A stretch of DNA of 64,000 nucleotides, from assembly GCF_963668385.1 (NCBI RefSeq), contig NZ_OY764327.1:2790001-2854000 (forward strand), read 5' to 3'. Numbering within the stretch: the first letter of the stretch is position 1; each line of letters starts with the position of its first letter. This DNA is from an uncultured Carboxylicivirga sp. GTDB lineage: Bacteria > Bacteroidota > Bacteroidia > Bacteroidales > Marinilabiliaceae. Made by a program: the position numbers and the translations under genes. The notes beneath the pieces were generated by a model. It made no database searches. It was not told where the DNA came from and was given only the letters and a program-made list of their open reading frames with translations. Shown here piece after piece: positions 8,774-18,004 of this stretch.

Positions 8774-11700
8774 ATGATAAACAGAATCATATCTTTTTCA
8801 ATAAAGAACAAAGCTCTCATTGGTTTAATGACCATAGGGCTTATTATCGGGGGCATTTGGTCAATGACCAAAGTACCATTAGATGCCGTGCCCGACATTA
8901 CCAACAACCAGGTGCAGGTAATAACCACCGCACCCAATTTGGGAACCGAAGACATAGAGCAGTTTGTAACCTATCAGGTGGAACTTTCGGTGGCTAACTT
9001 GCCGGGGGTTACCGAAATCCGCTCTGTTTCACGGTTCGGATTGTCAGTGGTAACAATAGTATTCGAGGACAATATGGGGACATACCTTCCCCGGCAATTG
9101 GTAAGCGAGGCATTGGCCGAAATTAAGGAGAACATCCCTGAAGGATTTGCCGAGCCCTTTATGGCACCCATCAGTACCGGATTGGGTGAGATTTACCAAT
9201 ACACGCTGGAAGTACAGCCCGGCTACGATACTCTTTACGATGACATGGAGCTGCGCACCATGCAGGAATGGATTGTAAAACGCCAGATGGCAATGGTCCC
9301 CGGTGTGGTTGAAGTAAACTCCTTTGGCGGACGTGGCAAACAATACGAAATTTCCATAAACCCCGATAAGCTTCGCAGCATGAACCTGACCATTGCTGAC
9401 ATTTTTGAGGCTTTGGAAGATAATAATCAGAATACCGGAGGGGCTTACATTGAGAAAAAATTTCAGGCCAACTTTATCCGTGGCGAAGGTTTAATGCGTT
9501 CGATTGATGACATTCGAAATACCCCTGTTGCCAATGTAAACGGGCAACCTGTTTTTATACGTGATGTGGCTGAAGTAAAATATGGCAGTTTTGTTCGCTA
9601 TGGGGCATTTACCAAAAATGGTAAAGGTGAAGCCGTAGGAGGTATTGTAATGATGCTTAAGGGCGAAAACTCCAACGATGTCATCAAGGATGTGAAGGAA
9701 CGTATGGCCTTAATTCAAAAATCGTTGCCGGAAGGTGTGAAAATTGAATCTTTCCTCGACCGCAGCAAACTGATAAAAAGCACCACATCCACTGTAGCCG
9801 AAAACCTTTCACTGGGGGCGCTCATCGTAATCTTTGTCCTTGTCATCTTTTTGGGCAATTTACGGGGCGGTTTGCTGGTAGCTTCTACCATACCGCTTGC
9901 CCTGCTCTTTTCGTTTATCATGATGAAAGTTTTTGGTGTTTGGGCAAACCTGATGAGCCTCGGGGCTATCGACTTTGGGATTCTTGTCGATGGGGCGGTA
10001 ATCATCGTGGAAAGCATGATTTTTTACCTGCACCGGAATGAATTTATCGGGAAAAAACTGGGGCTGCCCCAACGCAACGAAATTGCCTACAATTCAGCCA
10101 GTAAAATGATGAACTCCGCATTTTTCGGGCAGCTGATTATCCTTATTGTTTTTATTCCTGTACTGGCATTGCAGGGTGTGGAGGGCAAAATGTTTATACC
10201 CATGGCCATGACCTTTGGTTTTGCCGTGTTGGGTGTGATGGTGCTGTGTCTTACCTACATCCCTATGATGGCAGCACTTTTCCTGAAACCTCCGAAAACA
10301 GATAAAAAAACCTGGGGAGAGAAATTTATTATAAAGCTTGAAAACCTGTACGAACCGGTAATTGCCTGGGCTTTACGCAAAGGTAAGCTTGTATTGGGAA
10401 TTGCCTTGGTGCTTTTAATTTCGGGAGGATTCCTTTTCTCACGTATGGGAGCCGAATTTATTCCTCAGTTGGACGAAGGCGATTTTGCTTTCCAGGCTTT
10501 TCTGAAGCCCGGAACATCGCTATCTGAGGTAGAAAAAGCCTCTACCCGTATTGAACAGATAGTATTGGAAAATTTTCCAGACGAGATAGAATCCATTCAA
10601 AGCCGTATTGGGGTGGCTGATTTACCTACCGACCCCATGCCGATTGATATTGCCGATATATTTGTCATTCTCACACCGGAAGATGAATGGACAAAGGTTG
10701 AATCAAAACAGGAACTGATTGATAAGGTAAAAGAAAAGGTAAGTGTTTTGCCCGGTATAAACTACGAATTTACCCAGCCAATCGAGATGCGGTTCAACGA
10801 GCTTTTAACCGGAATTCGTGAAGATGTGGCTATTAAATTGTACGGTGATGACCTGAATATGCTGGCTGATAAAGCCGAAGAAATTTCCGGTTTAATTGCA
10901 GGTATTGAAGGCATTGAAGGCATAAAAGCCGAAGCAACCCGTGGGCTGCCTCAAATAACGGTAAAATACAACCGTACCAAACTGGGGCAGTACGGGTTAA
11001 AAATAAAAGACCTGAATACCGTGGTAGAGACTGCTTTTAGCGGTGGCGTTGCCGGGGTTATCTATGAAGGTGAACGTATGTTCGACCTTGTGGTTCGACT
11101 TGATGAAGCACACCGACAGAGTATTGACGACCTTCGGAATTTATTTGTGAATACTCCCGATGGAAATCAGGTTCCCCTAAAGGAAGTAGCTGAAATCAGC
11201 TATCAACCCGGCCCGATGCAAATTAGCCGCGACAATACCAACAGGCGTACTTATGTAGGTATTAACGTGGAAGGCAGGGACATTAAATCGCTGGTAGAAG
11301 AAATTCAACAGACGCTCGATGAAAAACTGGAACTGCCTTCGGGTTATTACATTCGCTACGGTGGTGCTTTTGAAAACCTCGAACGAGCATCAAAACGTCT
11401 TACTCTGGTTGTACCGCTTGCGTTGGCATTGATATTTATGCTTGTTTTCTTTGCCATTAAATCGTTTAAACAAACCCTGATGATTTATGTGGCCATTCCT
11501 TTTGCAGCAGTGGGGGGTATTTTTTCGCTTTACCTACGCGATATGCCTTTCAGTATTTCGGCAGGAGTCGGCTTTATTGTACTCTTTGGTGTGGCAGTAT
11601 TGAACGGGCTGGTTTTGATAAGCGGTTTTAACGAGTTGAAAGAAGAAGGAAAACTCAGTATTGGCGAAATTATTAAACAGGGTTCCCTTCGCCGGATACG

Positions 11701-13117
11701 CCCTATATTCCTGACTGCATCAACCGATATACTGGGTTTCCTGCCTATGGCTATTTCCACCTCAGCAGGGGCAGAAGTGCAACGCCCGCTTGCCACCGTG
11801 GTTATTGGCGGCATGTTAACATCAACACTTCTAACACTGGTTGTGTTGCCCATACTTTACAAGATGGTTGAATCAGGAAAAACCAAACTGAAAGTGCCAA
11901 AACTCAATACCACGGTAATAGCCGTTCTGCTCATCATAGTCGGTATTGGTGCTTCAGGCACCCTGAAAGCACAGGAAAATTCAGTTACCCTTGAGCAGGC
12001 AATTGAACGGGCAAAAGAAAACTACCCTTCGTTAAAAGCAGCTTCGCTCGATGTGGAGAAACAAAAAGCCCTGAAAGCTACAGCTTACGATTTGGGCAAT
12101 ACGTCCATCTACACCGGTAAAGAGGAAACCGGAAACGGAGCGGTGGGTATTCAAAACCAAATAGGGGTTACACAATCGGAAATTGACTTATTTGGCATAC
12201 CTGCCAAAACCAAACTGAATAAATCACGTACCGACCTTGCTGTTTCAAAACTTGAACTGACAGAAAATGAACTGGTAAGAAACGTGAGCCTTGCATGGTA
12301 CAGGTCACTGGTTGCAAAAAAGCAAACAGAATTGTACAATCAGCTTGACAGTATTTATACCAATTTTCTGAAAGCTGCCGAATTGCGGTTTAAAACCCAA
12401 CAAACATCCAAAGTTGAGTACCTTTCTGCCTCGGCTAAATACAAAGAGTTAATGGTGAATATGAAACAGGCTGAGAGCGAATACCTGGCATCGCTGCAAA
12501 TTCTGAACCAGTACCTGATGTACCCTGGCGGTGTTAAAATTACCGATGCCGGACAAGCATGGGATAAAACGATTCATGCTGCCTTTTCAGTTGATTCATT
12601 AAACAATGTTCCCTTATTAAATTATTACAGGAAGCAGCTTGATGTATCCGATGCAGAGTGGAAAGCCGAAAAGGCCAATTTTTTACCCAAACTAGATTTG
12701 GGGTACTCGCGGCAATCGGTCGATGGCACTTCGGGTTTTTATGGTTGGGAAGCAGGCATTTCCGTTCCTTTACTGTTCTTTTCCCAGTCAGGGAAAACAA
12801 AAGCCGCCCGTATCAATTACCAGATTACCGGACAGGAATACAAGCAAAGGGAATTGGAACTGAATGCCTCTTACAAGGAACTTTTAAGCCGTTACAAAGT
12901 AATGAGCGAAGTGCTGGAATATTATAAAAGCGAAGCTCTGCCGCTTGCTGCCGAACAAATTGAAGCGGCAAACCTGGGTTACCGGTTGGGCAGCCTCAGT
13001 TATATTGAATTTATCCAGAATACCGAATCAGCCATAAAAACCAGGCAGGAATATTTATCACGGCTATCAGATTTCTTCGAAATTAAGGAGCAATTGGAAT
13101 ACATAACAGGTCAATAA
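8774..13117 (+). CDS. czcA: CzcA-type heavy-metal RND pump fused to a TolC-like outer-membrane factor
   Basis: A 1447-residue protein. Residues 1 to about 1040 form a complete HME-RND transporter with two large periplasmic loops. The fourth membrane helix carries GAIDFGILVDGAVIIVES, the DFG...DGA signature of divalent-cation (zinc/cobalt/cadmium) pumps rather than that of CusA. After a hydrophobic linker (VIAVLLIIVGIGASG, then LKAQEN) residues 1075-1447 form a TolC-like outer-membrane factor (VTLEQAIERAKENYPSL). Fusions of this type occur in Bacteroidota. It exports metal from the periplasm or cytoplasm together with the adaptor encoded 18 bases downstream. Confidence 0.93.
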   Translation: MINRIISFSIKNKALIGLMTIGLIIGGIWSMTKVPLDAVPDITNNQVQVITTAPNLGTEDIEQFVTYQVELSVANLPGVTEIRSVSRFGLSVVTIVFEDNMGTYLPRQLVSEALAEIKENIPEGFAEPFMAPISTGLGEIYQYTLEVQPGYDTLYDDMELRTMQEWIVKRQMAMVPGVVEVNSFGGRGKQYEISINPDKLRSMNLTIADIFEALEDNNQNTGGAYIEKKFQANFIRGEGLMRSIDDIRNTPVANVNGQPVFIRDVAEVKYGSFVRYGAFTKNGKGEAVGGIVMMLKGENSNDVIKDVKERMALIQKSLPEGVKIESFLDRSKLIKSTTSTVAENLSLGALIVIFVLVIFLGNLRGGLLVASTIPLALLFSFIMMKVFGVWANLMSLGAIDFGILVDGAVIIVESMIFYLHRNEFIGKKLGLPQRNEIAYNSASKMMNSAFFGQLIILIVFIPVLALQGVEGKMFIPMAMTFGFAVLGVMVLCLTYIPMMAALFLKPPKTDKKTWGEKFIIKLENLYEPVIAWALRKGKLVLGIALVLLISGGFLFSRMGAEFIPQLDEGDFAFQAFLKPGTSLSEVEKASTRIEQIVLENFPDEIESIQSRIGVADLPTDPMPIDIADIFVILTPEDEWTKVESKQELIDKVKEKVSVLPGINYEFTQPIEMRFNELLTGIREDVAIKLYGDDLNMLADKAEEISGLIAGIEGIEGIKAEATRGLPQITVKYNRTKLGQYGLKIKDLNTVVETAFSGGVAGVIYEGERMFDLVVRLDEAHRQSIDDLRNLFVNTPDGNQVPLKEVAEISYQPGPMQISRDNTNRRTYVGINVEGRDIKSLVEEIQQTLDEKLELPSGYYIRYGGAFENLERASKRLTLVVPLALALIFMLVFFAIKSFKQTLMIYVAIPFAAVGGIFSLYLRDMPFSISAGVGFIVLFGVAVLNGLVLISGFNELKEEGKLSIGEIIKQGSLRRIRPIFLTASTDILGFLPMAISTSAGAEVQRPLATVVIGGMLTSTLLTLVVLPILYKMVESGKTKLKVPKLNTTVIAVLLIIVGIGASGTLKAQENSVTLEQAIERAKENYPSLKAASLDVEKQKALKATAYDLGNTSIYTGKEETGNGAVGIQNQIGVTQSEIDLFGIPAKTKLNKSRTDLAVSKLELTENELVRNVSLAWYRSLVAKKQTELYNQLDSIYTNFLKAAELRFKTQQTSKVEYLSASAKYKELMVNMKQAESEYLASLQILNQYLMYPGGVKITDAGQAWDKTIHAAFSVDSLNNVPLLNYYRKQLDVSDAEWKAEKANFLPKLDLGYSRQSVDGTSGFYGWEAGISVPLLFFSQSGKTKAARINYQITGQEYKQRELELNASYKELLSRYKVMSEVLEYYKSEALPLAAEQIEAANLGYRLGSLSYIEFIQNTESAIKTRQEYLSRLSDFFEIKEQLEYITGQ

Positions 13118-13135
13118 TTTTAAAAACAGATAAAA

Positions 13136-14443
13136 ATGAAAACGAAAATATTTTTAGCACTTCTTGCAGTAGTAACGCTCATGTCGTGCAACAGCAACAA
13201 AAAGGAAAACAGTGAAGCCGGGGAACATGCAGAGCATGAAGGCCCCGAAGGTGTGGTAATGCTGAACGAACTTCAGCGTGAAGCCTTAAATCTGCAATTG
13301 GGTAATTTTCAAATGCGAAACCTTACCACACTGGTAAAAACAAACGGACAACTTGAAGTACCACCTGCTGCCAGTGCTGATGTTACGGCCATTATTGGTG
13401 GAAATGTAAAAGAAATAAAGGTTTTTCACGGCGATAAAGTAAATAAAGGTCAGGCGTTGGCCATACTGGAGCATCCTGATTATATTGTCCTTCAGGAAGA
13501 ATTTGCCGAAACAGCCAACAAACTCGAATTTCTTGAACAGGAATATGCCCGTCAGAAAGAACTTTTCGAAAATAACGTGGGTGCAGGTAAAGACTTCCAA
13601 CAGGTAAAATCGGAATACAACACAGCCAAAGCACGTTACGAAGGTTTAAAATCAAGGCTTCAACTGCTCAATCTTTCGCCCGATAAAGTAAAAGAAGGAA
13701 GCATTTCAAACACCATTTCCATACTTTCACCCATCAACGGCTTTGTTAATGATGTAAATATTAAGGTGGGAACCTATGTCGATGCCAAAGACCAGCTTCT
13801 TAGCATTACCGACAACCGGGAAATACATGCCGACTTTATGGTGTATGAAAATGATGTACACCTTATAGAAAACGGGCAAAAAGTTGATTTTACCGTTTCC
13901 AACCGTCCGGGCGAGGAATTGAGTGCAACCATTTTTGCCATCGGCAAAGAATTTGAACCCAACACCAGGGCAGTACACATCCATGCACGCCTCGATAAAA
14001 ATCCGGGCAACCTGATTCCGGGCATGTATGTTTCGGGGCATATCCACACCGATGAAAATAACACCCGAACCCTTCCTAACAATGCTGTGGTTGCCGAAGG
14101 AACTAAATCCTATATCTTTATTTTGGATGAATCGGTTGAAGCAGAAGAACACGAGGGGCATGAACATGAAGCAGTAGCAGAAAACGAAGAAGGACACGAA
14201 GGACACGACCATGAGGCTGAGGAAAACCATGAGGAACATGAGGGCGAAGCAGGACACGAAGACGAAAATGGGGGTCATGTAATGGCTTTCCGCATGGTAG
14301 AAGTAATAACCGGAAAGCAAGACGGTGGCTACACCGAAATAAAGTTGCTCAGTCCCTTAGCTGATGATACTCAAATTGTAATGAACGCAGCATACTATCT
14401 GCTGGCCGATATGAAAAAAGAAGAAACAGAACACGAACATTAA
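13136..14443 (+). CDS. czcB: RND periplasmic adaptor (CzcB-like) lipoprotein with His-rich insert
   Basis: A 435-residue membrane fusion protein. A lipoprotein signal ends at LLAVVTLMSC. A barrel-sandwich/lipoyl part (VKEIKVFHGDKVNKGQAL), a coiled-coil hairpin (ANKLEFLEQEYARQKELF) and a beta-barrel part follow in the usual order. Near residues 335-380 there is an insert dominated by His and Glu (repeats of EGHEGHDHE type), a probable metal-binding loop. It links the inner-membrane pump to its outer-membrane factor. It is co-transcribed with the pump gene. Confidence 0.92.
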   Translation: MKTKIFLALLAVVTLMSCNSNKKENSEAGEHAEHEGPEGVVMLNELQREALNLQLGNFQMRNLTTLVKTNGQLEVPPAASADVTAIIGGNVKEIKVFHGDKVNKGQALAILEHPDYIVLQEEFAETANKLEFLEQEYARQKELFENNVGAGKDFQQVKSEYNTAKARYEGLKSRLQLLNLSPDKVKEGSISNTISILSPINGFVNDVNIKVGTYVDAKDQLLSITDNREIHADFMVYENDVHLIENGQKVDFTVSNRPGEELSATIFAIGKEFEPNTRAVHIHARLDKNPGNLIPGMYVSGHIHTDENNTRTLPNNAVVAEGTKSYIFILDESVEAEEHEGHEHEAVAENEEGHEGHDHEAEENHEEHEGEAGHEDENGGHVMAFRMVEVITGKQDGGYTEIKLLSPLADDTQIVMNAAYYLLADMKKEETEHEH

Positions 14444-14574
14444 AAATCAGGATTATGAAACGAACTTAAATTTTCAGCATTCTAAATTCAAAAACAAGAA
14501 TGATTAAAATTTATGTGAGTTCCTGAATGGATTCAAATTTTTTAAACATTTAGAAATTAAAAAATTTTAAACAG

Positions 14575-14904
14575 ATGAAAGAAATAAAAGCATTTATACG
14601 CCCCAATAAAGTGAATGATATTGTTCACCATTTAAAAGATGCAGGTTTTGAGAACATGACCATTTCATCGGCAGAGGGAACGGGAAAGTTGCAGGATGAA
14701 GCCGCATTTGTTTCCCAAAAATTTTCAATTACCGACAGCGAGGTGGCCAAACTTGAACTTGTTGTCAATAAAAACGATGTGGACAAAGTAGTACATATTA
14801 TTTCGGAGCAGGGCAAAACCTTAAATCCCGGCGATGGTATTATTTATGTTTCGGATGTAAACCAAATTTACCGGGTGAAAGATGGTTTGAAAAATGGAAA
14901 TTAA
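14575..14904 (+). CDS. P-II-like signalling protein in a metal-efflux locus
   Basis: A 109-residue protein with the ferredoxin-like P-II fold: KEIKAFIRPNKVNDIVHHL at the start, a middle loop region, and KLELVVNKNDVDKVVHII followed by GDGIIYVSDV. The T-loop is short and lacks the classic uridylylated Tyr context of GlnB, so it is better called a P-II-like protein. Such proteins sit beside CusA/CzcA operons in Bacteroidota. A metal- or nucleotide-dependent control role is inferred. Confidence 0.8.
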   Translation: MKEIKAFIRPNKVNDIVHHLKDAGFENMTISSAEGTGKLQDEAAFVSQKFSITDSEVAKLELVVNKNDVDKVVHIISEQGKTLNPGDGIIYVSDVNQIYRVKDGLKNGN

Positions 14905-14916
14905 TTAGATAAATAG

Positions 14917-14947
14917 CCGTGGCGGCTTCCGGGTTGCCACGGTTTTT
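14917..14947 (+). terminator. Intrinsic terminator after P-II-like gene
   Basis: The stem CCGTGGC / GCCACGG (14917-14923 with 14936-14942) is followed by TTTTT. It separates the pump operon from the cation-diffusion facilitator genes. Confidence 0.8.
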
Positions 14948-14961
14948 ATAATTTTAGTGCA

Positions 14962-15759
14962 ATGCAAAAATCACATTACCATATTACAAAAATGGACTGC
15001 CCCTCGGAGGAGAACCTAATCCGCATGAAACTGGATGGTGTTGACGGCATCCATCAATTGGAATTTGATATTGAAAACCGTAAGCTTTCCGTCTTGCATT
15101 TGGGTAAAAATGAAGAAATCACAAAACAACTGGAAAGCCTGAAGCTGGGTGCAAATCTTATTGAATCTGAGACCATAACTGATGCTGACTTTCAACCGGA
15201 AAGCACGGGCAGTCAGTCCAAATTACTATGGACGGTGCTGATTATCAATTTCAGTTTTTTTATTATTGAAATTACTACAGGTTTTATATCCGGCTCAATG
15301 GGATTGGTTGCCGATTCGCTTGACATGCTTGCCGATGCTGCTGTTTATGGCTTGAGTTTATGGGCTGTGGGGACAGCGGTTGCCCGTAAAAAGAAAGTAG
15401 CAACATTAAGCGGATATTTTCAACTGGCACTGGCAGCTATTGGCTTCATTGAAGTCATCCGAAGGTTTATCGGAGTGGAAGAAATACCTGATTTCAGGAT
15501 GATGATTGGAATTTCGATATTGGCACTTATAGCCAATTCCGTTTGCCTGTACTTGCTTCAAAAATCAAAAAGCAATGAAGCACACATGAAAGCCAGCATG
15601 ATTTTCACCTCAAACGATGTGATTATTAATACAGGTGTTATCGTTGCCGGGGTTTTGGTATTGCTTACGCAATCGAAATACCCCGACCTGATTATCGGAG
15701 CAATCGTCTTTTTGATTGTGGTAAGGGGAGCTTTCAGGATTTTAAAACTAGGGAAATAA
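14962..15759 (+). CDS. Cation-diffusion facilitator with N-terminal HMA-like domain
   Basis: A 265-residue protein. Residues 1-75 resemble a ferredoxin-like heavy-metal-associated domain with a single Cys (KMDCPSEENLIRMKL) instead of the usual CxxC. The remainder is a compact CDF membrane domain with the metal-site helix MGLVADSLDMLADAAVYGL and about six membrane segments, but no long C-terminal cytoplasmic domain. Expected role: export of zinc or another divalent metal in exchange for protons. It is followed 12 bases later by a second, full-length CDF gene. Confidence 0.82.
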   Translation: MQKSHYHITKMDCPSEENLIRMKLDGVDGIHQLEFDIENRKLSVLHLGKNEEITKQLESLKLGANLIESETITDADFQPESTGSQSKLLWTVLIINFSFFIIEITTGFISGSMGLVADSLDMLADAAVYGLSLWAVGTAVARKKKVATLSGYFQLALAAIGFIEVIRRFIGVEEIPDFRMMIGISILALIANSVCLYLLQKSKSNEAHMKASMIFTSNDVIINTGVIVAGVLVLLTQSKYPDLIIGAIVFLIVVRGAFRILKLGK

Positions 15760-15771
15760 ATTTAAAATCTT

Positions 15772-16668
15772 ATGGCACATTCACACGGACATTCACATGC
15801 AACAAACAAAAGTTACGGAAAAGCTTTTGCCCTGGGTATTGGATTAAATGTAATCTTTATTGCCGTTGAAATCATTTATGGTTTAATTGCCAACTCATCT
15901 GCTCTGCTCGCTGATGCAGGACATAATGCCAGCGATGTGCTCGGCCTTGTTTTTGCATGGACGGCCATTTGGCTTGCATCCATCAAACCACGGGGCAAAT
16001 ACACCTACGGGCTTCGAAAAACAACCATCCTTGTTTCAATTTTAAATGCCCTTCTGTTGTTTGGTGCGGTAGCTGTTATCGCATGGGATGCCATTGGTAA
16101 ATTTAAAAACCCTGAACCTGTGGCTGGCAGTCAGGTAATGATTGTTGCCGCCATTGGTGTAGTCATCAACACCTTAACTGCTTTGCTTTTTATGAAAGGC
16201 CAGAAAGACGACCTGAACATAAAAGGTGCATTTCTGCACATGGCAGCCGATGCCGGGGTATCGCTGGGTGTTGTTGTGGCAGGTTTGTTAATCAACCTCA
16301 CCGGAAAACAATGGATTGACCCACTTACAAGTTTTCTTATCATTGCGGTTATCGTTTGGGGAACCTGGCGTTTGTTTACCGATTCAGTCGATTTAGCCTT
16401 AGATGCCGTACCCAAACATATTAACCTTGAAAAAGTCAGGGAATTTCTGCTGGCACAAAAAGGAGTGGAAAACATTCACGACCTGCACATTTGGGCAATG
16501 AGTACTACAAAGGTGGCATTGACAGCACACCTGATAATACCTGAAGGCATTAATGACAATTTTATAGGCGATTTGCAACATGAACTCGAACACGAGTTTG
16601 GTATCAACCATACCACGCTTCAAATCGAAAATAAAAGTATAGAAGAAGATTGTGAAATAGATTGCTAA
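15772..16668 (+). CDS. czcD: Cation-diffusion facilitator, CzcD/ZitB-like
   Basis: A 298-residue six-helix CDF transporter with the His-rich N-terminus AHSHGHSH, the first metal-site motif SALLADAGHNASDVLGL (HxxxD) and the second in LHMAADAGVSLGVV. A C-terminal cytoplasmic domain with LHIWAMST and a final DCEIDC follows. It exports Zn(II), and possibly Cd or Co, to the periplasm, where the RND pump can take it onward. Confidence 0.92.
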   Translation: MAHSHGHSHATNKSYGKAFALGIGLNVIFIAVEIIYGLIANSSALLADAGHNASDVLGLVFAWTAIWLASIKPRGKYTYGLRKTTILVSILNALLLFGAVAVIAWDAIGKFKNPEPVAGSQVMIVAAIGVVINTLTALLFMKGQKDDLNIKGAFLHMAADAGVSLGVVVAGLLINLTGKQWIDPLTSFLIIAVIVWGTWRLFTDSVDLALDAVPKHINLEKVREFLLAQKGVENIHDLHIWAMSTTKVALTAHLIIPEGINDNFIGDLQHELEHEFGINHTTLQIENKSIEEDCEIDC

Positions 16669-16677
16669 ATCTGGCTT

Positions 16678-16872
16678 ATGGAAATAAAATATAAATCAAC
16701 AATCACTTGCCCCGACTGCGGATACCAAAAAGAAGAAACAATGCCCGAGGATTCCTGTCAGTTCTTTTATGAATGTGAAAATTGCAAAACCATACTAAAA
16801 CCAAGGCAGGGAGATTGTTGCGTGTTTTGTTCGTATGGTTCAATTATATGCCCAGTATCCACAAAAAAATAA
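16678..16872 (+). CDS. GDCCVxC-domain small protein
   Basis: A 64-residue, Cys-rich protein with two CxxC pairs (CPDC, CENC) and the family signature GDCCVFCSYG. The name and family are known from metal-resistance loci; some members are selenoproteins, but here all positions are Cys codons and the stop is TAA. Probably binds metal in the cytoplasm. It is the last gene of the metal locus, immediately before the virus-like block. Confidence 0.85.
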   Translation: MEIKYKSTITCPDCGYQKEETMPEDSCQFFYECENCKTILKPRQGDCCVFCSYGSIICPVSTKK

Positions 16873-17309
16873 AACATTACTATTTTTCACTTTCGTAGTT
16901 TCTATTTTTCTATATCTTAGCTACGCTATCCGTCAAGGGTATAATTGGAAAATTATGCCCCACATACTCGATTATTGCCTGCAAGCAAGTCCTATTTCGG
17001 GGCTTTTAGTTGTTTGCATCCACCAATCACACCGAACACTTTCGGTTTTTAGTGCCAATTCCGGCAAAGTCCACCAAAGCATCTCAATTTTCCAACAAAG
17101 CTGGATAATTCAGGCTGATTATACCCTTCAAAATCGGGTCTGCCCTAAAAAGCAATTGAATTATCCTCTGGAAGCACCCAAAAGCATTTCGAACATCCTC
17201 AAAAGTCCTGAAAAGGAAGAAAAAGCAGTGTCAAAGCACTTGACAAGCCTGCATTTTCAAGCTTTTTCAGGGCTTTTTGCATTGTATTCACCGCTTTATC
17301 CGACCGCTT
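16873..17309. other. Gene-free boundary region before the virus-like block, with nested inverted repeats
   Basis: No convincing gene. Near the right end, CCTGAAAA (17207-17214) and TTTTCAGG (17264-17271) enclose a perfect TGTCAA-agcac-TTGACA palindrome (17229-17245). This could be an operator or fold into RNA. It is a likely place for the leading promoter of the block that starts at 17310. I saw no direct repeat that could be called an attachment site. Confidence 0.4.
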
Positions 17310-17543
17310 ATGACCTTCCGTAGAACCGTATTGAAGCAGGATTTGGTAAAAAAACTGTACCCGGACAGCATTTCCATTAGAAGTGCCTTGCAGTTACTGC
17401 GCAATGAAATCGACCTATGCCCGGAACTAAAGGAACGAATCAGCCGGGCTGGCCACATGCGCAAGCACACCTACAATTTTGAGCAGTTGCGGCTCATACT
17501 GGAACACTTTAGCCTCACACCCGAAGATTACAACCAACTATAA
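17310..17543 (+). CDS. DUF4248-like small protein
   Basis: A 77-residue protein from ATG 17310. The pattern LYPDSISIRSALQLL, then PELKERISRAGHM, then YNFEQLRLILEHF resembles DUF4248, a short Bacteroidota family often found on mobile elements. Its function is unknown. It is the first gene of the long one-strand block and could be an early regulator. Confidence 0.6.
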   Translation: MTFRRTVLKQDLVKKLYPDSISIRSALQLLRNEIDLCPELKERISRAGHMRKHTYNFEQLRLILEHFSLTPEDYNQL

Positions 17544-17550
17544 CAGACGA

Positions 17551-17904
17551 ATGAACTATTTTCAGAACATCACCGACTTGGAACAGGCCAAGCAAAGATA
17601 CCGCACCTTGGCCAAAGAACTGCACCCGGATAAAGGTGGTTCTGCCCTTCGGTTTCAGCAAATGCAAGAAGAATACAAAACCCTGCTATTGGAACTGCAA
17701 CGCAAGCAAGTAGCCCCTACCGGACAAAACAATCCCCAGCAATCCGATATTATGGCCGAGCTGGGCAAACTGGCCAAAGTCCTCATCCAGAAACAAGTCC
17801 CCCAGCGATACCTGCAAGAGAAAATCAAAAAGAGCCAATCCCCAATAGAAAAAGGTCTGTTCTCCAAGCTGGTGGATTTTCTCAATGAGATTGACATTAA
17901 ATAG
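17551..17904 (+). CDS. J-domain protein
   Basis: A 117-residue protein from ATG 17551 (an in-frame upstream GTG would overlap the previous gene). Residues 1-50 form a J-domain with the invariant HPD in AKELHPDKGGSALRFQQM, which stimulates DnaK ATPase. The C-terminal half is Gln/Lys-rich and unrecognised. A viral J-protein could recruit the host chaperone to fold structural proteins or remodel replication complexes; this is inference from its position. Confidence 0.85.
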   Translation: MNYFQNITDLEQAKQRYRTLAKELHPDKGGSALRFQQMQEEYKTLLLELQRKQVAPTGQNNPQQSDIMAELGKLAKVLIQKQVPQRYLQEKIKKSQSPIEKGLFSKLVDFLNEIDIK

Positions 17905-18004
17905 CCACCATCGGTAAAAAACAGACCGCTCCAACCAATGCCGCACAAGGCCAGCCAATAACGGCCAAACCCTTACATGCCAGCTATTTTAAGTTTGCTT
18001 CCCT

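Noticed and set aside
16678..16872. Selenoprotein reading of the GDCCVxC gene
   Set aside because: All motif positions are Cys codons and the only stop is TAA, so no in-frame UGA is needed.
17229..17290. Sigma-70 promoter from TTGACA at 17240
   Set aside because: No matching -10 element at a suitable distance, and Bacteroidota use a different promoter consensus.
16835..17323. 162-residue ORF in the boundary region
   Set aside because: It begins inside the GDCCVxC gene in another frame, has low-complexity composition and no recognisable domain.
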